A stretch of 64,000 nt of DNA from Curtobacterium sp. MCLR17_036 (GTDB lineage: Bacteria; Actinomycetota; Actinomycetes; Actinomycetales; Microbacteriaceae). Position numbers and translations under genes: made by a program. Under the pieces are notes generated by a model. It ran no database searches, was not told the DNA's origin, and worked only from the letters and a program-made list of their open reading frames with translations. Position 1 is the stretch's first letter. The number at the start of each line of letters is the position of its first letter. The stretch lies in assembly GCF_003234445.2 (NCBI RefSeq), contig NZ_CP126269.1, positions 1,302,001 to 1,366,000 of the forward strand, in the 5' to 3' direction. Below are positions 1 to 8,646 of this stretch, one piece after another.

Positions 1-19
1 ACCTGACGGAACTGGCCCG

Positions 20-25
20 TAGGAT
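20..25 (+). promoter_or_regulatory. -10 element of dapF (leaderless type)
   Basis: TAGGAT ends 6 nt before the GTG start, which places the predicted transcription start on the start codon itself. No Shine-Dalgarno sequence is present. Confidence 0.5.
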
Positions 26-31
26 CGTGCC

Positions 32-922
32 GTGACCGAGCTGCACTTCACCAAGGGCCAGGGGACCGGCAACGACTTCGTCCTGTTCGCCGACCCCGAC
101 GCGACCGTCGACCTGACCCCGGAGCGGATCCGCGCGATCGCCGACCGACGGTTCGGCGTGGGCGGCGACGGCGTCATCCGGGCGGTGCGGTCCGAGTCGA
201 TCCCCGAGGGACGCGCCCTGGTGGCCGTCGAGCCCGCCGCGACCTGGTTCATGGACTACCACAACGCCGACGGCACGGTCGCCGAGATGTGCGGCAACGG
301 CATCCGCGTGTTCGCGCGGTACCTGACCGAGTCCGGGCTCGTCGAGCTCGCGCCCGGCGACACGCTGACCGTCGGCAGCAGGAAGGGCCTCGTCGACATC
401 CAGCGCACCACCAACGGCTTCGCCGCCGACCTCGGCCGGTGGGGCCTCGGCATCGAGGGCGGTGGCTCCGACGACGTGCTCGTGCGGGCGAAGAACCTCG
501 ACGGCGCGCGTCCGGGTATCGGCATCGACGTGGGGAACCCGCACGTGGTGGTCGCCGTCGCCACCGAGGACGAGCTCGCCGACCTCGACCTGACCTTCCT
601 GCCCGTGCTCGACCCGGCGCCCGAGCACGGAGCGAACGTCGAGTTCGTGCTGCCGGGCGACCCGCTCATCAACGACGGCGTCGGCGAGATCACGATGCGG
701 GTGCACGAGCGGGGGAGCGGCGAGACCCTCTCGTGCGGGACCGGCGCCGTGGCGGCCGCGCTCGCGACCCGGTACTGGGTCGGTGCGGGGGCGCCGGACA
801 CCTGGCGGGTGCGGGTGCCGGGCGGGGTCGTCACCGTGCGGATGTTCGCGGCGGAGGACGGCGAGCACGTCTCGCTGTCGGGGCCGGCCGAGCTGGTGTT
901 CTCGGGGGACCTGACGGTTTGA
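32..922 (+). CDS. dapF: diaminopimelate epimerase
   Basis: Interconverts LL- and meso-diaminopimelate in the cytosol, the penultimate step of lysine synthesis. The 296-residue product has the usual family length. Both catalytic cysteines of the two-base mechanism are visible: Cys87 in EMCGNGIR and Cys235 in LSCGTGAV. The N-terminal GTGNDFV motif is also typical. The GTG start at 32 is chosen because TAGGAT at 20-25 lies 6 nt upstream, as at many genes in this window, which suggests a leaderless transcript. The stop is followed by a repeat-rich gap, so the gene appears to be the last of its unit. Confidence 0.96.
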   Translation: MTELHFTKGQGTGNDFVLFADPDATVDLTPERIRAIADRRFGVGGDGVIRAVRSESIPEGRALVAVEPAATWFMDYHNADGTVAEMCGNGIRVFARYLTESGLVELAPGDTLTVGSRKGLVDIQRTTNGFAADLGRWGLGIEGGGSDDVLVRAKNLDGARPGIGIDVGNPHVVVAVATEDELADLDLTFLPVLDPAPEHGANVEFVLPGDPLINDGVGEITMRVHERGSGETLSCGTGAVAAALATRYWVGAGAPDTWRVRVPGGVVTVRMFAAEDGEHVSLSGPAELVFSGDLTV

Positions 923-970
923 CGCGGGGGCGCGGCGCCGCGGGCGGGCGGGCGGCGCGCGGCGCGCGCG

Positions 971-1003
971 CCGGCCGCGCGCCGGCCGCGCGCCGGCCGC
1001 GCG
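971..1003. repeat. 11-bp tandem repeat x3
   Basis: Three exact copies of CCGGCCGCGCG lie head to tail just after dapF. Each unit is itself nearly self-complementary. Confidence 0.85.
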
Positions 1004-1021
1004 GTGCTCGCCGAGCTCGGG

Positions 1022-1084
1022 CACTTCGTGAGCAGAAACTGTCGAGTCCGCTGCGGTGATCCGACCATTTCTGCTCACGAAGTG
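1022..1084. repeat. 63-bp palindromic element, copy 1
   Basis: Perfect 17-nt inverted arms (CACTTCGTGAGCAGAAA at 1022-1038 and its complement at 1068-1084) enclose a 29-nt centre. The 3' half, GACCATTTCTGCTCACGAAG, is also present in the second copy at 1211-1272. This looks like a REP-type dispersed palindrome. Confidence 0.85.
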
Positions 1085-1210
1085 AGCGCGCCGCACGCAC
1101 GCACGCGCGAGCGCTGCGCTGGGTCGCGCGGCGCCGTGCCCGCACCCGTACCCGTGCGCGCACCCGTACCCGCACCCGGGCGCGCGGCAGCGGGCGCGGG
1201 CGCCCGGGGC

Positions 1211-1272
1211 GCTTCGTGAGCAGAAGAGGTCGGTTGCGCTGGGGTGACCCGACCATTTCTGCTCACGAAGTG
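1211..1272. repeat. 63-bp palindromic element, copy 2
   Basis: Second copy of the element at 1022-1084. The arms at 1212-1233 and 1249-1270 pair over 22 nt with two mismatches. The central loop (GCGCTGGGGTGACC versus CCGCTGCGGTGATC in copy 1) is conserved as well as the arms, so this is a true repeat family and not just two hairpins. Confidence 0.85.
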
Positions 1273-1359
1273 CGCGCTCGCGCGGCGCGCTCGCGCGCGT
1301 CCGCAGCTGCTCCCACCGCGCCGCTGCGCGCGCGCCACGCGCACGCGCCGCGACGCGCC

Positions 1360-1971
1360 CTACGCGCTGCGCTCCACCCGGATGACGCGGAAGCCCTTCG
1401 CCGTCGACTCCCGGGTCACCGAGAACCCCGAGCCGAGCGCCCCGACGAGCCACTTCTGCAGCGAGTCACCCCCGAGGTCCTTCGACACGACGAGCCAGGC
1501 GTCGCCCCCGACCTCGAGCCGGGGCAGCCACGTCAGCAGGATCTGGTGCAGCTCGTCCTTGCCGACGCGGATCGGCGGGTTCGACCAGATCGTCCGGAAG
1601 CGCAGGTCCTCGGGCACGTCGCCCGGTGTCGCGACGGTCACGTTGGTGACCCCGGCTGCGGCGGCGTTCGCCCGCGCGAGCCCGAGCACCCGTTCGTTGA
1701 CGTCGACGCCCCACACCTGCGCCTCGGGCGACTCGAGCGCCATCGTGATCGCGATCGGCCCCCACCCGCAGCCGATGTCGAGCAGGGCACCGTCGGAGGC
1801 GGGCGACGGCACCGAGCCGAGCAACACACGCGTCCCCCGGTCGACGCCGTCGGGGCTGAAGACCCCGGCCGCGGTGGTCAGCGTGAGCGGCCGGCCGGCC
1901 AGGGTGACGTCGATCTGGCGTTCGCGGGTGTCCGACGAGGGGTTCGCGGAGAAGTAGTGGTCGTTCGCCAT
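1360..1971 (-). CDS. class I SAM-dependent methyltransferase (RsmC-like, single domain)
   Basis: A 203-residue Rossmann methyltransferase. The SAM-binding loop LLDIGCGWGP is near residue 64 and the SNPPIRVGK motif lies near residue 130. NPP[Y/F/I] motifs mark enzymes that methylate exocyclic amino groups of guanine or adenine in RNA. Size and motif fit the catalytic half of RsmC/RlmG (16S/23S rRNA guanine-N2 methyltransferases) without the N-terminal pseudo-domain, which is common in actinobacteria. The gene is divergent from hflX. The ATG start is supported by TACGGT 6 nt upstream. The exact RNA target is not readable from sequence. Confidence 0.85.
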   Translation of the reverse strand: MANDHYFSANPSSDTRERQIDVTLAGRPLTLTTAAGVFSPDGVDRGTRVLLGSVPSPASDGALLDIGCGWGPIAITMALESPEAQVWGVDVNERVLGLARANAAAAGVTNVTVATPGDVPEDLRFRTIWSNPPIRVGKDELHQILLTWLPRLEVGGDAWLVVSKDLGGDSLQKWLVGALGSGFSVTRESTAKGFRVIRVERSA

Positions 1972-1977
1972 GGAAGA

Positions 1978-1983
1978 ACCGTA
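1978..1983 (-). promoter_or_regulatory. -10 element of the methyltransferase gene (leaderless type)
   Basis: On the minus strand, TACGGT is followed by 6 nt and then the ATG. Confidence 0.5.
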
Positions 1984-2032
1984 CCGGGAACCCCGTGTGT
2001 CAACGGGGCGTCGGAGGTACCCTGTGGACAGG

Positions 2033-3571
2033 ATGACGGATACCCATCAGCAGGACCACCAGACCAACGACGACAGCGCCGACGGTGTCGTCGAACGGGT
2101 GCTGCGCAACGCCGACCACCGCGCAGCATCGTCGATCTTCGCCCCCGCCCAGGCGATCCAGACCCGATCGGTCGACGACCGCGGGTGGGACGGCGACGGC
2201 GACCAGTACGACCGCGAGGACCGGGCGGCCCTGCGCCGCGTCGCCGGCCTCTCCACCGAGCTCGAGGACGTCACCGAGGTCGAGTACCGCCAGCTGCGGC
2301 TCGAGCAGGTCGTCCTCATCGGCGTGTACCCCCAGGGCGACGCCTCGGACGCCGAGAACTCCCTCCGCGAGCTCGCGGCACTGGCCGAGACCGCGGGTGC
2401 CGTGGTGCTCGACGGACTGCTCCAGCGCCGACCGAACCCGGACCCGGCCACCTACCTCGGCAAGGGCAAGGCCCAGGAGCTCGCGATGGTGGTCAAGGCC
2501 ACCGGCGCCGACACGGTCATTGCCGACACCGAACTCGCACCCTCGCAGCGCCGTGCGCTCGAGGACGTCGTCAAGGTGAAGGTCATCGACCGCACGGCCG
2601 TGATCCTCGACATCTTCAGCCAGCACGCGAAGACCCGCGAGGGCAAGGCCCAGGTCGAGCTCGCCCAGCTGCAGTACCTGCTGCCGCGGCTGCGTGGTTG
2701 GGGTGAGTCGATGTCCCGGCAGGCCGGTGGCCAGGTCTCCGGCGGTGCGGGCATGGGCTCGCGTGGCCCCGGTGAGACGAAGATGGAGCTCGACCGCCGC
2801 AAGATCCACACGCGGATGGCGAAGCTCCGCCGGCAGATCGCCGGCTTCACCCCGGCCCGCGAGGCCAAGCGTGCCGAGCGCAACCGCAACGAGGTGCCGA
2901 GCGTCGCGATCGCCGGCTACACCAACGCCGGCAAGTCGTCGCTCCTGAACCGGCTGACGAGCGCGGGCGTGCTCGTGCAGAACCAGCTGTTCGCGACGCT
3001 GGACGCGACCGTGCGTCGGACCGAGAGCGCCAAGGGCCGGGAGTTCACGTTCGTCGACACCGTCGGCTTCGTGCGGAACCTGCCGCACCAGCTGGTCGAG
3101 GCCTTCCGGTCCACGCTCGAGGAGGTCGGCGACGCCGACGTCATCGTGCACGTCGTGGACGGCTCCCACCCCGACCCGGGCGCCCAGTTGGCGACCGTGC
3201 GCGAGGTCATCGGCGAGGTCGGTGCCCGCGACATCCCCGAGGTCGTCGTCTTCAACAAGGCGGACCTGATCGACGACGCCCAGCGCCTGGTGCTCGTCGG
3301 GCTCGTCCCGGACGCGGTCTTCGTGTCGGCGCGCACCGGCGAGGGCGTCGCCGAGCTCCTCCGTGTGATCGAGGACCGGCTGCCCGAACCCGACGTCGAG
3401 CTCACCGTGGTCGTGCCGTACGACCGCGGGGACCTGGTGTCGTCGCTGCACGACGCGGGTTCCGTCGAATCGGTCGACTACGTCGAGGACGGCACCCGCC
3501 TGCGCGTGCGCGTCTTCCAGCGGCAGGTCGCCGAGCTCGACCCCTACGTGGTCACGCCGGTCGCGTCCTGA
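2033..3571 (+). CDS. hflX: ribosome-associated GTPase HflX
   Basis: A 512-residue HflX-family GTPase, which binds 50S/70S ribosomes and splits stalled or hibernating ribosomes. The N-terminal HflX domain contains LGKGKAQEL and the glycine-rich GGAGMGSRGPGETKMELDRR linker. The G domain has the P-loop GYTNAGKSSLLNRL, switch DTVGFVRNLPHQLVEAF, NKAD and SAR. The frame stays open upstream to 1970, but ATG 2033 is preferred: TACCCT at 2018-2023 implies that transcription begins just upstream, and the residues added by longer starts look non-native. It is divergent from the methyltransferase gene. The N-terminal 60 residues are acidic and low in complexity. Confidence 0.95.
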   Translation: MTDTHQQDHQTNDDSADGVVERVLRNADHRAASSIFAPAQAIQTRSVDDRGWDGDGDQYDREDRAALRRVAGLSTELEDVTEVEYRQLRLEQVVLIGVYPQGDASDAENSLRELAALAETAGAVVLDGLLQRRPNPDPATYLGKGKAQELAMVVKATGADTVIADTELAPSQRRALEDVVKVKVIDRTAVILDIFSQHAKTREGKAQVELAQLQYLLPRLRGWGESMSRQAGGQVSGGAGMGSRGPGETKMELDRRKIHTRMAKLRRQIAGFTPAREAKRAERNRNEVPSVAIAGYTNAGKSSLLNRLTSAGVLVQNQLFATLDATVRRTESAKGREFTFVDTVGFVRNLPHQLVEAFRSTLEEVGDADVIVHVVDGSHPDPGAQLATVREVIGEVGARDIPEVVVFNKADLIDDAQRLVLVGLVPDAVFVSARTGEGVAELLRVIEDRLPEPDVELTVVVPYDRGDLVSSLHDAGSVESVDYVEDGTRLRVRVFQRQVAELDPYVVTPVAS

Positions 3572-3831
3572 CCTGCGTGCGCTGACGCGCTCCGGCCGGG
3601 AGGCACGGGGCGCGTCCGGCGGTCCGGCGCGCGGGGTCCTGTGGTGCGTCGCGTCGGTGCATCGGCGCCGGGTTCCTTCCTGAGGGAGCCGGTTCAGGCA
3701 CGGCGCCGTCGGAGAGCATGGTGTGGTGTCCGCAACCTGGTTCCGCCCGAGCGGTCGACGGCACGCGGCCACCACCGACGCGACGAGGCGGTCGGCCGCT
3801 GCCACGCCCGGTCAGCCGGGGCCCTGCTGGC

Positions 3832-4476
3832 TCAGATGGAGCGGAGGACCGCCACCACCTTGCCGAGCACGGACGCGGCGTCACCGAGGATCGGCTCGAA
3901 CGCCGAGTTCCGCGGCAGCAGCCAGGTGTGCCCGTCGCGCTGGCGGAAGACCTTGACGGTGGCTTCCTCGTCGAGCATCGCCGCGACGATGTCGCCGTTG
4001 TCGGCCGTCTGCTGCGCGCGGACGACCACCCAGTCGCCGTCGCAGATCGCGGCGTCGATCATCGACTCGCCCACGACCTTGAGCATGAAGAGGTCACCGG
4101 CGCCCACGAGCTGACGCGGCAGCGGCACGATCTCGTCGACGTGCTGCTCGGCGGTGATGGGCACACCGGCGGCGATCCGACCGACGAGCGGCACGAGGGT
4201 CGTGGCGTCGACGTCGGGGGAGTCTGCGTCGGACGACGGCTCGTCGACCAGGACCTCGAGCGCACGGGGGCGGTTCGGGTCGCGTCGGATCCAGCCGCCG
4301 AGCTCGAGCTGCCCGAGCTGGTGCGAGACGCTCGACAGCGAGGACAGCCCGGCCGCGTCACCGATCTCCCGCATGCTCGGCGGGTACCCGCGCGAGGCGA
4401 TCGACGCACGGATCGCGTCGAGGATCGCCTGCTGCTTCGCGGTCAGCGGCTTCTGGCCCCGCAGTTCGTCCACCAC
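3832..4476 (-). CDS. lexA: SOS repressor LexA
   Basis: A 214-residue SOS repressor and self-cleaving protease. It has the winged helix ([29 protein letters not shown]), a hinge with the Ala-Gly cleavage site in GRIAAGVPI, the nucleophile serine in VVGESMIDA and the general-base lysine in EATVKVF. All functional residues are present. The start is one of two adjacent GTG codons (4474-4476 or 4471-4473). The frame is open far upstream to 5070, but that extension runs through the LexA-box region and the divergent LysM gene and is not coding. An SOS box lies at 4583-4598, so autoregulation is expected. Confidence 0.96.
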   Translation of the reverse strand: MVDELRGQKPLTAKQQAILDAIRASIASRGYPPSMREIGDAAGLSSLSSVSHQLGQLELGGWIRRDPNRPRALEVLVDEPSSDADSPDVDATTLVPLVGRIAAGVPITAEQHVDEIVPLPRQLVGAGDLFMLKVVGESMIDAAICDGDWVVVRAQQTADNGDIVAAMLDEEATVKVFRQRDGHTWLLPRNSAFEPILGDAASVLGKVVAVLRSI

Positions 4477-4582
4477 GTCGTCTCGCTTTCGTCGGTGCCG
4501 GAGCGGTCGTGGCGGGAATGTCGGTGGTCCCCGCTTGACTTGTCCCAGTCGCTCGAAACAGTATCCGACTGGTCCCAGCCGG

Positions 4583-4598
4583 ACAAACACCTGTTCGA
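4583..4598 (-). promoter_or_regulatory. LexA (SOS) box
   Basis: The minus strand reads TCGAACAGGTGTTTGT, close to the actinobacterial consensus TCGAAC-N4-GTTCGA. It lies about 110 bp upstream of lexA. Confidence 0.75.
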
Positions 4599-4655
4599 GC
4601 GTGTCGCAAGAAAATCCCCCACAAATCCGCTCCCAGGACTTGTGCGGCCTCCGGT

Positions 4656-4671
4656 TCGAAACTATGTTCGG
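4656..4671 (+). promoter_or_regulatory. LexA (SOS) box upstream of the LysM gene
   Basis: TCGAAACTATGTTCGG matches the actinobacterial LexA box at most positions. It sits 40 nt before the divergent LysM gene. A weaker half-site, TCGAAACAGTATCCGA, lies at 4553-4568. Confidence 0.7.
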
Positions 4672-4711
4672 TACACGACTTCGGTTGACCGAACGGGAAG
4701 GCACCACCGAC

Positions 4712-5089
4712 ATGAGCACCATCGCCATCGCTGACACCCAGCGCACCGCGACTCCCGCCGTGCGGACGCGCCTGCGGCTCACCCGCCGGGGCCGTGTCGT
4801 CCTCACCACGCTCGCCGCGGTCCCACTCCTGGTCGGCGTCGCCCTCGCGATGCTGAACGGCGGGCAGGCGTCCGCCGGCGACTCGGCTTCCGGCGGCAAC
4901 CACGCCGACTTCGCCACCGTGACGGTCGAGCCGGGGGAGACGCTGTGGCAGCTCGCTGAGCAGACCGCTCCGAACGCCGACCCCCGTGACTTCGTGCAGG
5001 ACGTCGTGAGCCTCAACGCGCTCGACGGCTCCGAGCTGCAGGCCGGCGAGCAGATCGCCATCCCGACCAAGTACGCAACCGGCGAGTAG
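4712..5089 (+). CDS. LysM-domain membrane-anchored protein, DivS/ChiZ-like
   Basis: A 125-residue protein with a basic N-terminus, one transmembrane segment near residues 31-50 ([20 protein letters not shown]) and a C-terminal LysM domain ([16 protein letters not shown] ... [10 protein letters not shown]) that binds peptidoglycan. Position and architecture match the SOS-induced cell-division inhibitor found divergent to lexA in other actinobacteria (ChiZ/Rv2719c in mycobacteria, DivS in corynebacteria). The LexA boxes in between support SOS induction. A GGGAAGG ribosome-binding site precedes the ATG. The division-inhibitor role is inferred from synteny and is not proven. Confidence 0.8.
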   Translation: MSTIAIADTQRTATPAVRTRLRLTRRGRVVLTTLAAVPLLVGVALAMLNGGQASAGDSASGGNHADFATVTVEPGETLWQLAEQTAPNADPRDFVQDVVSLNALDGSELQAGEQIAIPTKYATGE

Positions 5090-5126
5090 TCGGCGGTCTC
5101 CCCGCCTTCCCGGCGGACTTTCCGGC

Positions 5127-5425
5127 GACGAGGTCCCAGAGGACGGTCCGTCGATGCCGAGCGCCGCCGTCTCAGAGGGCGGTCCGTTGACGGCCGAGCG
5201 CCGCCGTCTCAGATGACGGTCCGTTGCTGCAGAGTGCCGCCGTCTCAGATGACGGCCCGTTGATGGCCGAGCGCCGCCGTCTCAGATGACGGTCCGTTGA
5301 TGCAGAGTGCCGCCGTCTCAGATGACGGCCCGTTGATGGCCGAGCGCGGCTGTCGAGGTGGACGGTCCGTCCCGTTGACGGCCGATCGCCGCCGTCCGGG
5401 CGGACGGTCCGTCGGCGGCCGAGCG
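5127..5425. repeat. 36/37-bp tandem repeat array, about 8 units
   Basis: The CCGCCGTCTC core begins at 5164, 5201, 5237, 5274 and 5310, so spacing alternates 37/36 in a 73-bp higher-order unit. Degenerate units start near 5127, 5347 and 5389. Each unit carries a small inverted repeat, GCCGTC-TCAGAT-GACGG(T/C), followed by CCGTTGA. The array ends a few bases before the hisC -10 element. Confidence 0.85.
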
Positions 5426-5428
5426 CTC

Positions 5429-5434
5429 TACGAT
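5429..5434 (+). promoter_or_regulatory. -10 element of hisC (leaderless type)
   Basis: TACGAT ends 6 nt before GTG 5441. Confidence 0.5.
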
Positions 5435-5440
5435 GGATCG

Positions 5441-6547
5441 GTGGCATTCACGCTGGACGACCTCCCGATCCGAGACGACCTCCGCGGTCAGAGCCCCTAC
5501 GGCGCTCCGCAGAAGCACGTCCGCGTCCAACTCAACGTCAACGAGAACACGCATCCGGTGCCGGACGCCGTCGCCGAGGACATCCTCGCCTCGATCCGGC
5601 AGGCCCTCGCCACCGTGAACCGCTACCCCGACCGTGAGTTCACCGAGCTGCGCCGGTCGTTGGCCGACTACCTCGGGCACGACCTCACGGTGGACCAGCT
5701 CTGGGCGGCGAACGGCTCGAACGAGGTCCTCCAGCAGCTGCTGCAGGCCTTCGGCGGCCCGGGGCGCTCGGTGCTCGGGTTCCCGCCCACGTACTCGATG
5801 CACTCGATCCTCGCGGCGGGCACCGGCACGCGGTGGATCCCGGCGCAGCGTGACGACGAGTTCCGCACCTCGCCCGAGACCGTCGTGGCCGCGATCGAGG
5901 CGCACCAGCCGGACATCGTGTTCCTGTGCGGGCCGAACAACCCCACCGGCACCCCGCTGCCCATCGAGACGATCGAGGCCGCCTACGCCGCCACCGACGG
6001 CATCGTGATGGTGGACGAGGCCTACGCCGAGTTCATGCCGTCGGACGCTCCGTCGGCGCTGTCCCTGCTGCCCGGGCGGCCGCGGCTCGTCGTGTCCCGC
6101 ACCATGAGCAAGGCGTTCGCGTTCGCGGGAGCCCGCGTCGGGTACCTGGCCGCCGACCCCGCGGTCGTCGACGCCCTCCGGCTCGTGCGCCTGCCCTACC
6201 ACCTGTCCGCGCTCACGCAGGCGGCGGCGGTGGCCGCGCTCCGGCACGCGCCCGCCATGCTGGCGATGGTCGACGACATCAAGGAGCAGCGGGACCGGAT
6301 GGTCACCGAGCTGCAGGCCATGGGGTACCGCACCTACGAGACGTGGTCGAACTTCGTGCTGTTCGGCGGGGTGGCGGACCCGCACGCCGCGTTCGAGGCG
6401 CTGCTCGACCAGGACGTCATCGTCCGCGACCTCGGCATCCCGAACCACCTGCGGGTGAGTGCGGGGACCGCCGAGGAGACCGCCGCGTTCCTGGACGCGA
6501 TGCGCCGCGTCGCCGCCGTGCAGCCGCCGGTTAGGGTTGACGCATGA
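5441..6547 (+). CDS. hisC: histidinol-phosphate aminotransferase
   Basis: A 368-residue PLP-dependent aminotransferase converting imidazole-acetol phosphate to histidinol phosphate. Visible fold-type I features are [11 protein letters not shown] at the N-terminus, [18 protein letters not shown] with the PLP-pyridine aspartate, and the Schiff-base lysine in [20 protein letters not shown] 5441 is chosen over upstream starts because the upstream frame runs through the repeat array and TACGAT lies 6 nt before it. It heads the his operon: its end overlaps hisB by 4 bp. hisD, common before hisC in actinobacteria, is not in the expected place. Confidence 0.95.
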   Translation: MAFTLDDLPIRDDLRGQSPYGAPQKHVRVQLNVNENTHPVPDAVAEDILASIRQALATVNRYPDREFTELRRSLADYLGHDLTVDQLWAANGSNEVLQQLLQAFGGPGRSVLGFPPTYSMHSILAAGTGTRWIPAQRDDEFRTSPETVVAAIEAHQPDIVFLCGPNNPTGTPLPIETIEAAYAATDGIVMVDEAYAEFMPSDAPSALSLLPGRPRLVVSRTMSKAFAFAGARVGYLAADPAVVDALRLVRLPYHLSALTQAAAVAALRHAPAMLAMVDDIKEQRDRMVTELQAMGYRTYETWSNFVLFGGVADPHAAFEALLDQDVIVRDLGIPNHLRVSAGTAEETAAFLDAMRRVAAVQPPVRVDA

Positions 6548-7146
6548 CCGCCCGCACCGCCTCGATCAGCCGCAGCACGAGCGAGTCGAGTGTCGAACTC
6601 GAGCTCGACCTGGACGGCACCGGTACCTCGGACATCTCGACGAGCGTGCCGTTCTTCGACCACATGCTGACGGCGTTCAGCAAGCACTCGCTCATCGACC
6701 TGCGCGTGCGCTCGACCGGTGACACCGACATCGACGTGCACCACACCGTCGAGGACACCGGCATCGTGCTCGGCCAGGCGATCAAGCAGGCGCTCGGCGA
6801 CCGGTCCGGCATCGGCCGCTACGGCGACGCCCTCGTGCCGCTCGACGAGGCCCTGGCCCAGGCCGTCGTCGACGTGTCCGGCCGGCCGTACCTCGTGCAC
6901 ACCGGCGAGCCGGCCGGGTTCGAGTTCCACCGCATCGGCGGGCACTTCACCGGGTCGATGGTCCGGCACGTGTTCGAGGCGATCACCGTCAACGCGGGCA
7001 TCACCGTGCACGTGCGGGTGGTCGAGGGGCGCGACCCCCACCACATCGCCGAGGCCGAGTTCAAGGCCTTCGCCCGTGCGATGCGCAAGGCCGTCGAACG
7101 CGACCCGCGGGTCGTCGGCATCCCCTCGACGAAGGGCGCACTGTGA
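6544..7146 (+). CDS. hisB: imidazoleglycerol-phosphate dehydratase
   Basis: A 200-residue manganese enzyme that dehydrates imidazoleglycerol phosphate to imidazole-acetol phosphate. The metal-binding histidine motifs are intact: [20 protein letters not shown] near the middle, and [19 protein letters not shown] near the C-terminus. It is the monofunctional actinobacterial form, without the phosphatase domain. The ATGA overlap with hisC and the GTGA overlap with hisH indicate translational coupling. Confidence 0.97.
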   Translation: MTARTASISRSTSESSVELELDLDGTGTSDISTSVPFFDHMLTAFSKHSLIDLRVRSTGDTDIDVHHTVEDTGIVLGQAIKQALGDRSGIGRYGDALVPLDEALAQAVVDVSGRPYLVHTGEPAGFEFHRIGGHFTGSMVRHVFEAITVNAGITVHVRVVEGRDPHHIAEAEFKAFARAMRKAVERDPRVVGIPSTKGAL

Positions 7147-7778
7147 GCGCGCGGCCGAACGTCGTCGTCCTCGACTACGGGTCGGGGAACGTGCACTCCG
7201 CCGCGAAGGCGCTCGAGCGCGCCGGCGCCGACGTGACCCTGACGGCCGACAAGCAGGCGGCGCTGCAGGCGGACGGGCTGCTCGTGCCGGGCGTCGGGGC
7301 GTTCGCCGCCGTGATCGACCAGCTCGAGGGCGTCCGCGGGGGCGAGATCGTCGACCACCGTCTGGCCGGTGGCCGTCCGGTGCTCGGCATCTGCGTCGGC
7401 ATGCAGGTGCTGTTCTCGCGTGGCATCGAACGCGGTGCCGACGTCGAGGGCCTCGGACAGTGGCCGGGCACCGTCGAGCAGCTCGAGGCCGAGGTCCTGC
7501 CGCACATGGGCTGGAACACCGTGCAGGCACCGGAGGACTCCGTCCTGTTCGACGGCCTGCACGACGAGCGCTTCTACTTCGTGCACTCCTACGGCGTGAC
7601 CGACTTCCCGCTCGAGGCCTACGGCCCGTTCCGGGCGCCCCGGCTCACCTGGGCCGAGCACGGGCAGAAGTTCATCGCCGCGGTCGAGAACGGGCCGCTC
7701 ACCGCGACCCAGTTCCACCCCGAGAAGTCCGGCGAGCCGGGCATCCGCCTGCTCACCAACTGGGTGCAGTCGCTCTGA
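7143..7778 (+). CDS. hisH: imidazole glycerol phosphate synthase, glutaminase subunit
   Basis: A 211-residue class I glutamine amidotransferase that feeds ammonia to HisF. The nucleophile cysteine is in [10 protein letters not shown], and the His-Glu pair in FHPEKSG completes the triad. The partner HisF is not encoded in this window. The GTG start overlaps the hisB stop by 4 bp. Confidence 0.96.
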   Translation: MSARPNVVVLDYGSGNVHSAAKALERAGADVTLTADKQAALQADGLLVPGVGAFAAVIDQLEGVRGGEIVDHRLAGGRPVLGICVGMQVLFSRGIERGADVEGLGQWPGTVEQLEAEVLPHMGWNTVQAPEDSVLFDGLHDERFYFVHSYGVTDFPLEAYGPFRAPRLTWAEHGQKFIAAVENGPLTATQFHPEKSGEPGIRLLTNWVQSL

Positions 7779-7895
7779 ACCCGGCCGACGACGGACGCGC
7801 GCGTCCGTGCCGGACGTGATCCGGGCCTCCTGGCCGTCGCCCCGACCACCGCACGACCCGAACCGCACCAGCACCACGACGAGACCGACAGGACC

Positions 7896-8642
7896 ATGAC
7901 CGACCGCACCGACACCCCGCCCCTCGTCCTGCTGCCCGCCGTCGACGTCGTCGACGGCCAGGCGGTGCGCCTGACCCAGGGCGAGGCCGGCAGCGAGACG
8001 TCCTACGGCGACCCCGTCACGGCGGCGCGGACCTGGCGCGAGCAGGGCGCCGAGTGGATCCACCTCGTGGACCTCGACGCGGCGTTCGGTCGCGGTGACA
8101 ACCGGGCACTCATCGCGCAGGCGATCCGCGAGGTCGACGGTGTCGCGGTGGAGCTCTCCGGCGGCATCCGCGACGACGCCTCGCTCGAGGCGGCACTCGC
8201 CACGGGCGCGGCGCGCGTGAACCTCGGGACCGCCGCGCTCGAGGACCCGGAGTGGGCCGCGCGGGTGATCGGCGAGTACGGCGAGCAGATCGCGGTCGGG
8301 CTCGACGTGCGCGGCACGACCCTGGCGAGCCGCGGGTGGACCGAGGACGCCGGTGACCTGTGGGAGGTGCTCGACCGCCTCGAGGCCGCCGGGTGCGCCC
8401 GCTACGTGGTGACCGACGTCACGAAGGACGGCACGCTGCAGGGCCCGAACGTGGAGCTGCTCCGGCAGGTGTGCGACCGGACCGACAAGCCGGTGGTGGC
8501 CTCCGGCGGGATCTCGACGCTCGAGGACCTCCGGGCGCTGCGCACGCTCGTGCCGCACGGCCTCGAGGGCGCGATCATCGGCAAGGCGCTCTACTCCGGG
8601 GCGTTCACGCTGCCGGCCGCGCTCGACGTCGCCGCGGAGTAG
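7896..8642 (+). CDS. hisA: phosphoribosyl isomerase A (HisA/PriA)
   Basis: A 248-residue (beta/alpha)8 barrel. The N-terminal [18 protein letters not shown] and C-terminal VASGGIST phosphate-binding motifs identify HisA. In many actinobacteria lacking trpF this enzyme also isomerises phosphoribosyl anthranilate (PriA), so dual use in histidine and tryptophan synthesis is plausible but cannot be read from the sequence alone. The 117-bp gap after hisH is unusual in this otherwise overlapping operon. I see no terminator in it. Confidence 0.93.
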   Translation: MTDRTDTPPLVLLPAVDVVDGQAVRLTQGEAGSETSYGDPVTAARTWREQGAEWIHLVDLDAAFGRGDNRALIAQAIREVDGVAVELSGGIRDDASLEAALATGAARVNLGTAALEDPEWAARVIGEYGEQIAVGLDVRGTTLASRGWTEDAGDLWEVLDRLEAAGCARYVVTDVTKDGTLQGPNVELLRQVCDRTDKPVVASGGISTLEDLRALRTLVPHGLEGAIIGKALYSGAFTLPAALDVAAE

Positions 8643-8646
8643 CCGC

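Larger units (their letters stand above)
923..1359. other. gene-free, repeat-rich spacer
   Basis: This gap between dapF and the convergent methyltransferase holds no convincing gene. It contains three perfect 11-bp tandem copies (971-1003), two copies of a long palindromic element (1022-1084 and 1211-1272) and alternating CACCCGTACCCG-like runs around 1141-1180. Open frames across it are compositional artefacts. Confidence 0.7.
5090..5440. other. gene-free spacer dominated by a tandem repeat
   Basis: Between the LysM gene and hisC I see only the 36/37-bp repeat array (5127-5425) and the hisC promoter. The open frames in it are repeats of the same few residues and are not credible genes. Confidence 0.75.

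Noticed and set aside
1..31. End of an upstream gene such as miaA
   Set aside because: Thirty-one bases are too few to identify a coding end, and they hold the dapF -10 element.
2000..3805. Long open frame opposite hflX and others like it (for example opposite the EssC-like gene, 19150-23619)
   Set aside because: In DNA this GC-rich, antisense frames stay open by chance. They lack family motifs, have Arg/His/Asp-biased composition and lie opposite well-supported genes.
5127..5425. CRISPR array
   Set aside because: Repeats are contiguous, the supposed spacers are themselves repeated, and no cas genes are nearby.
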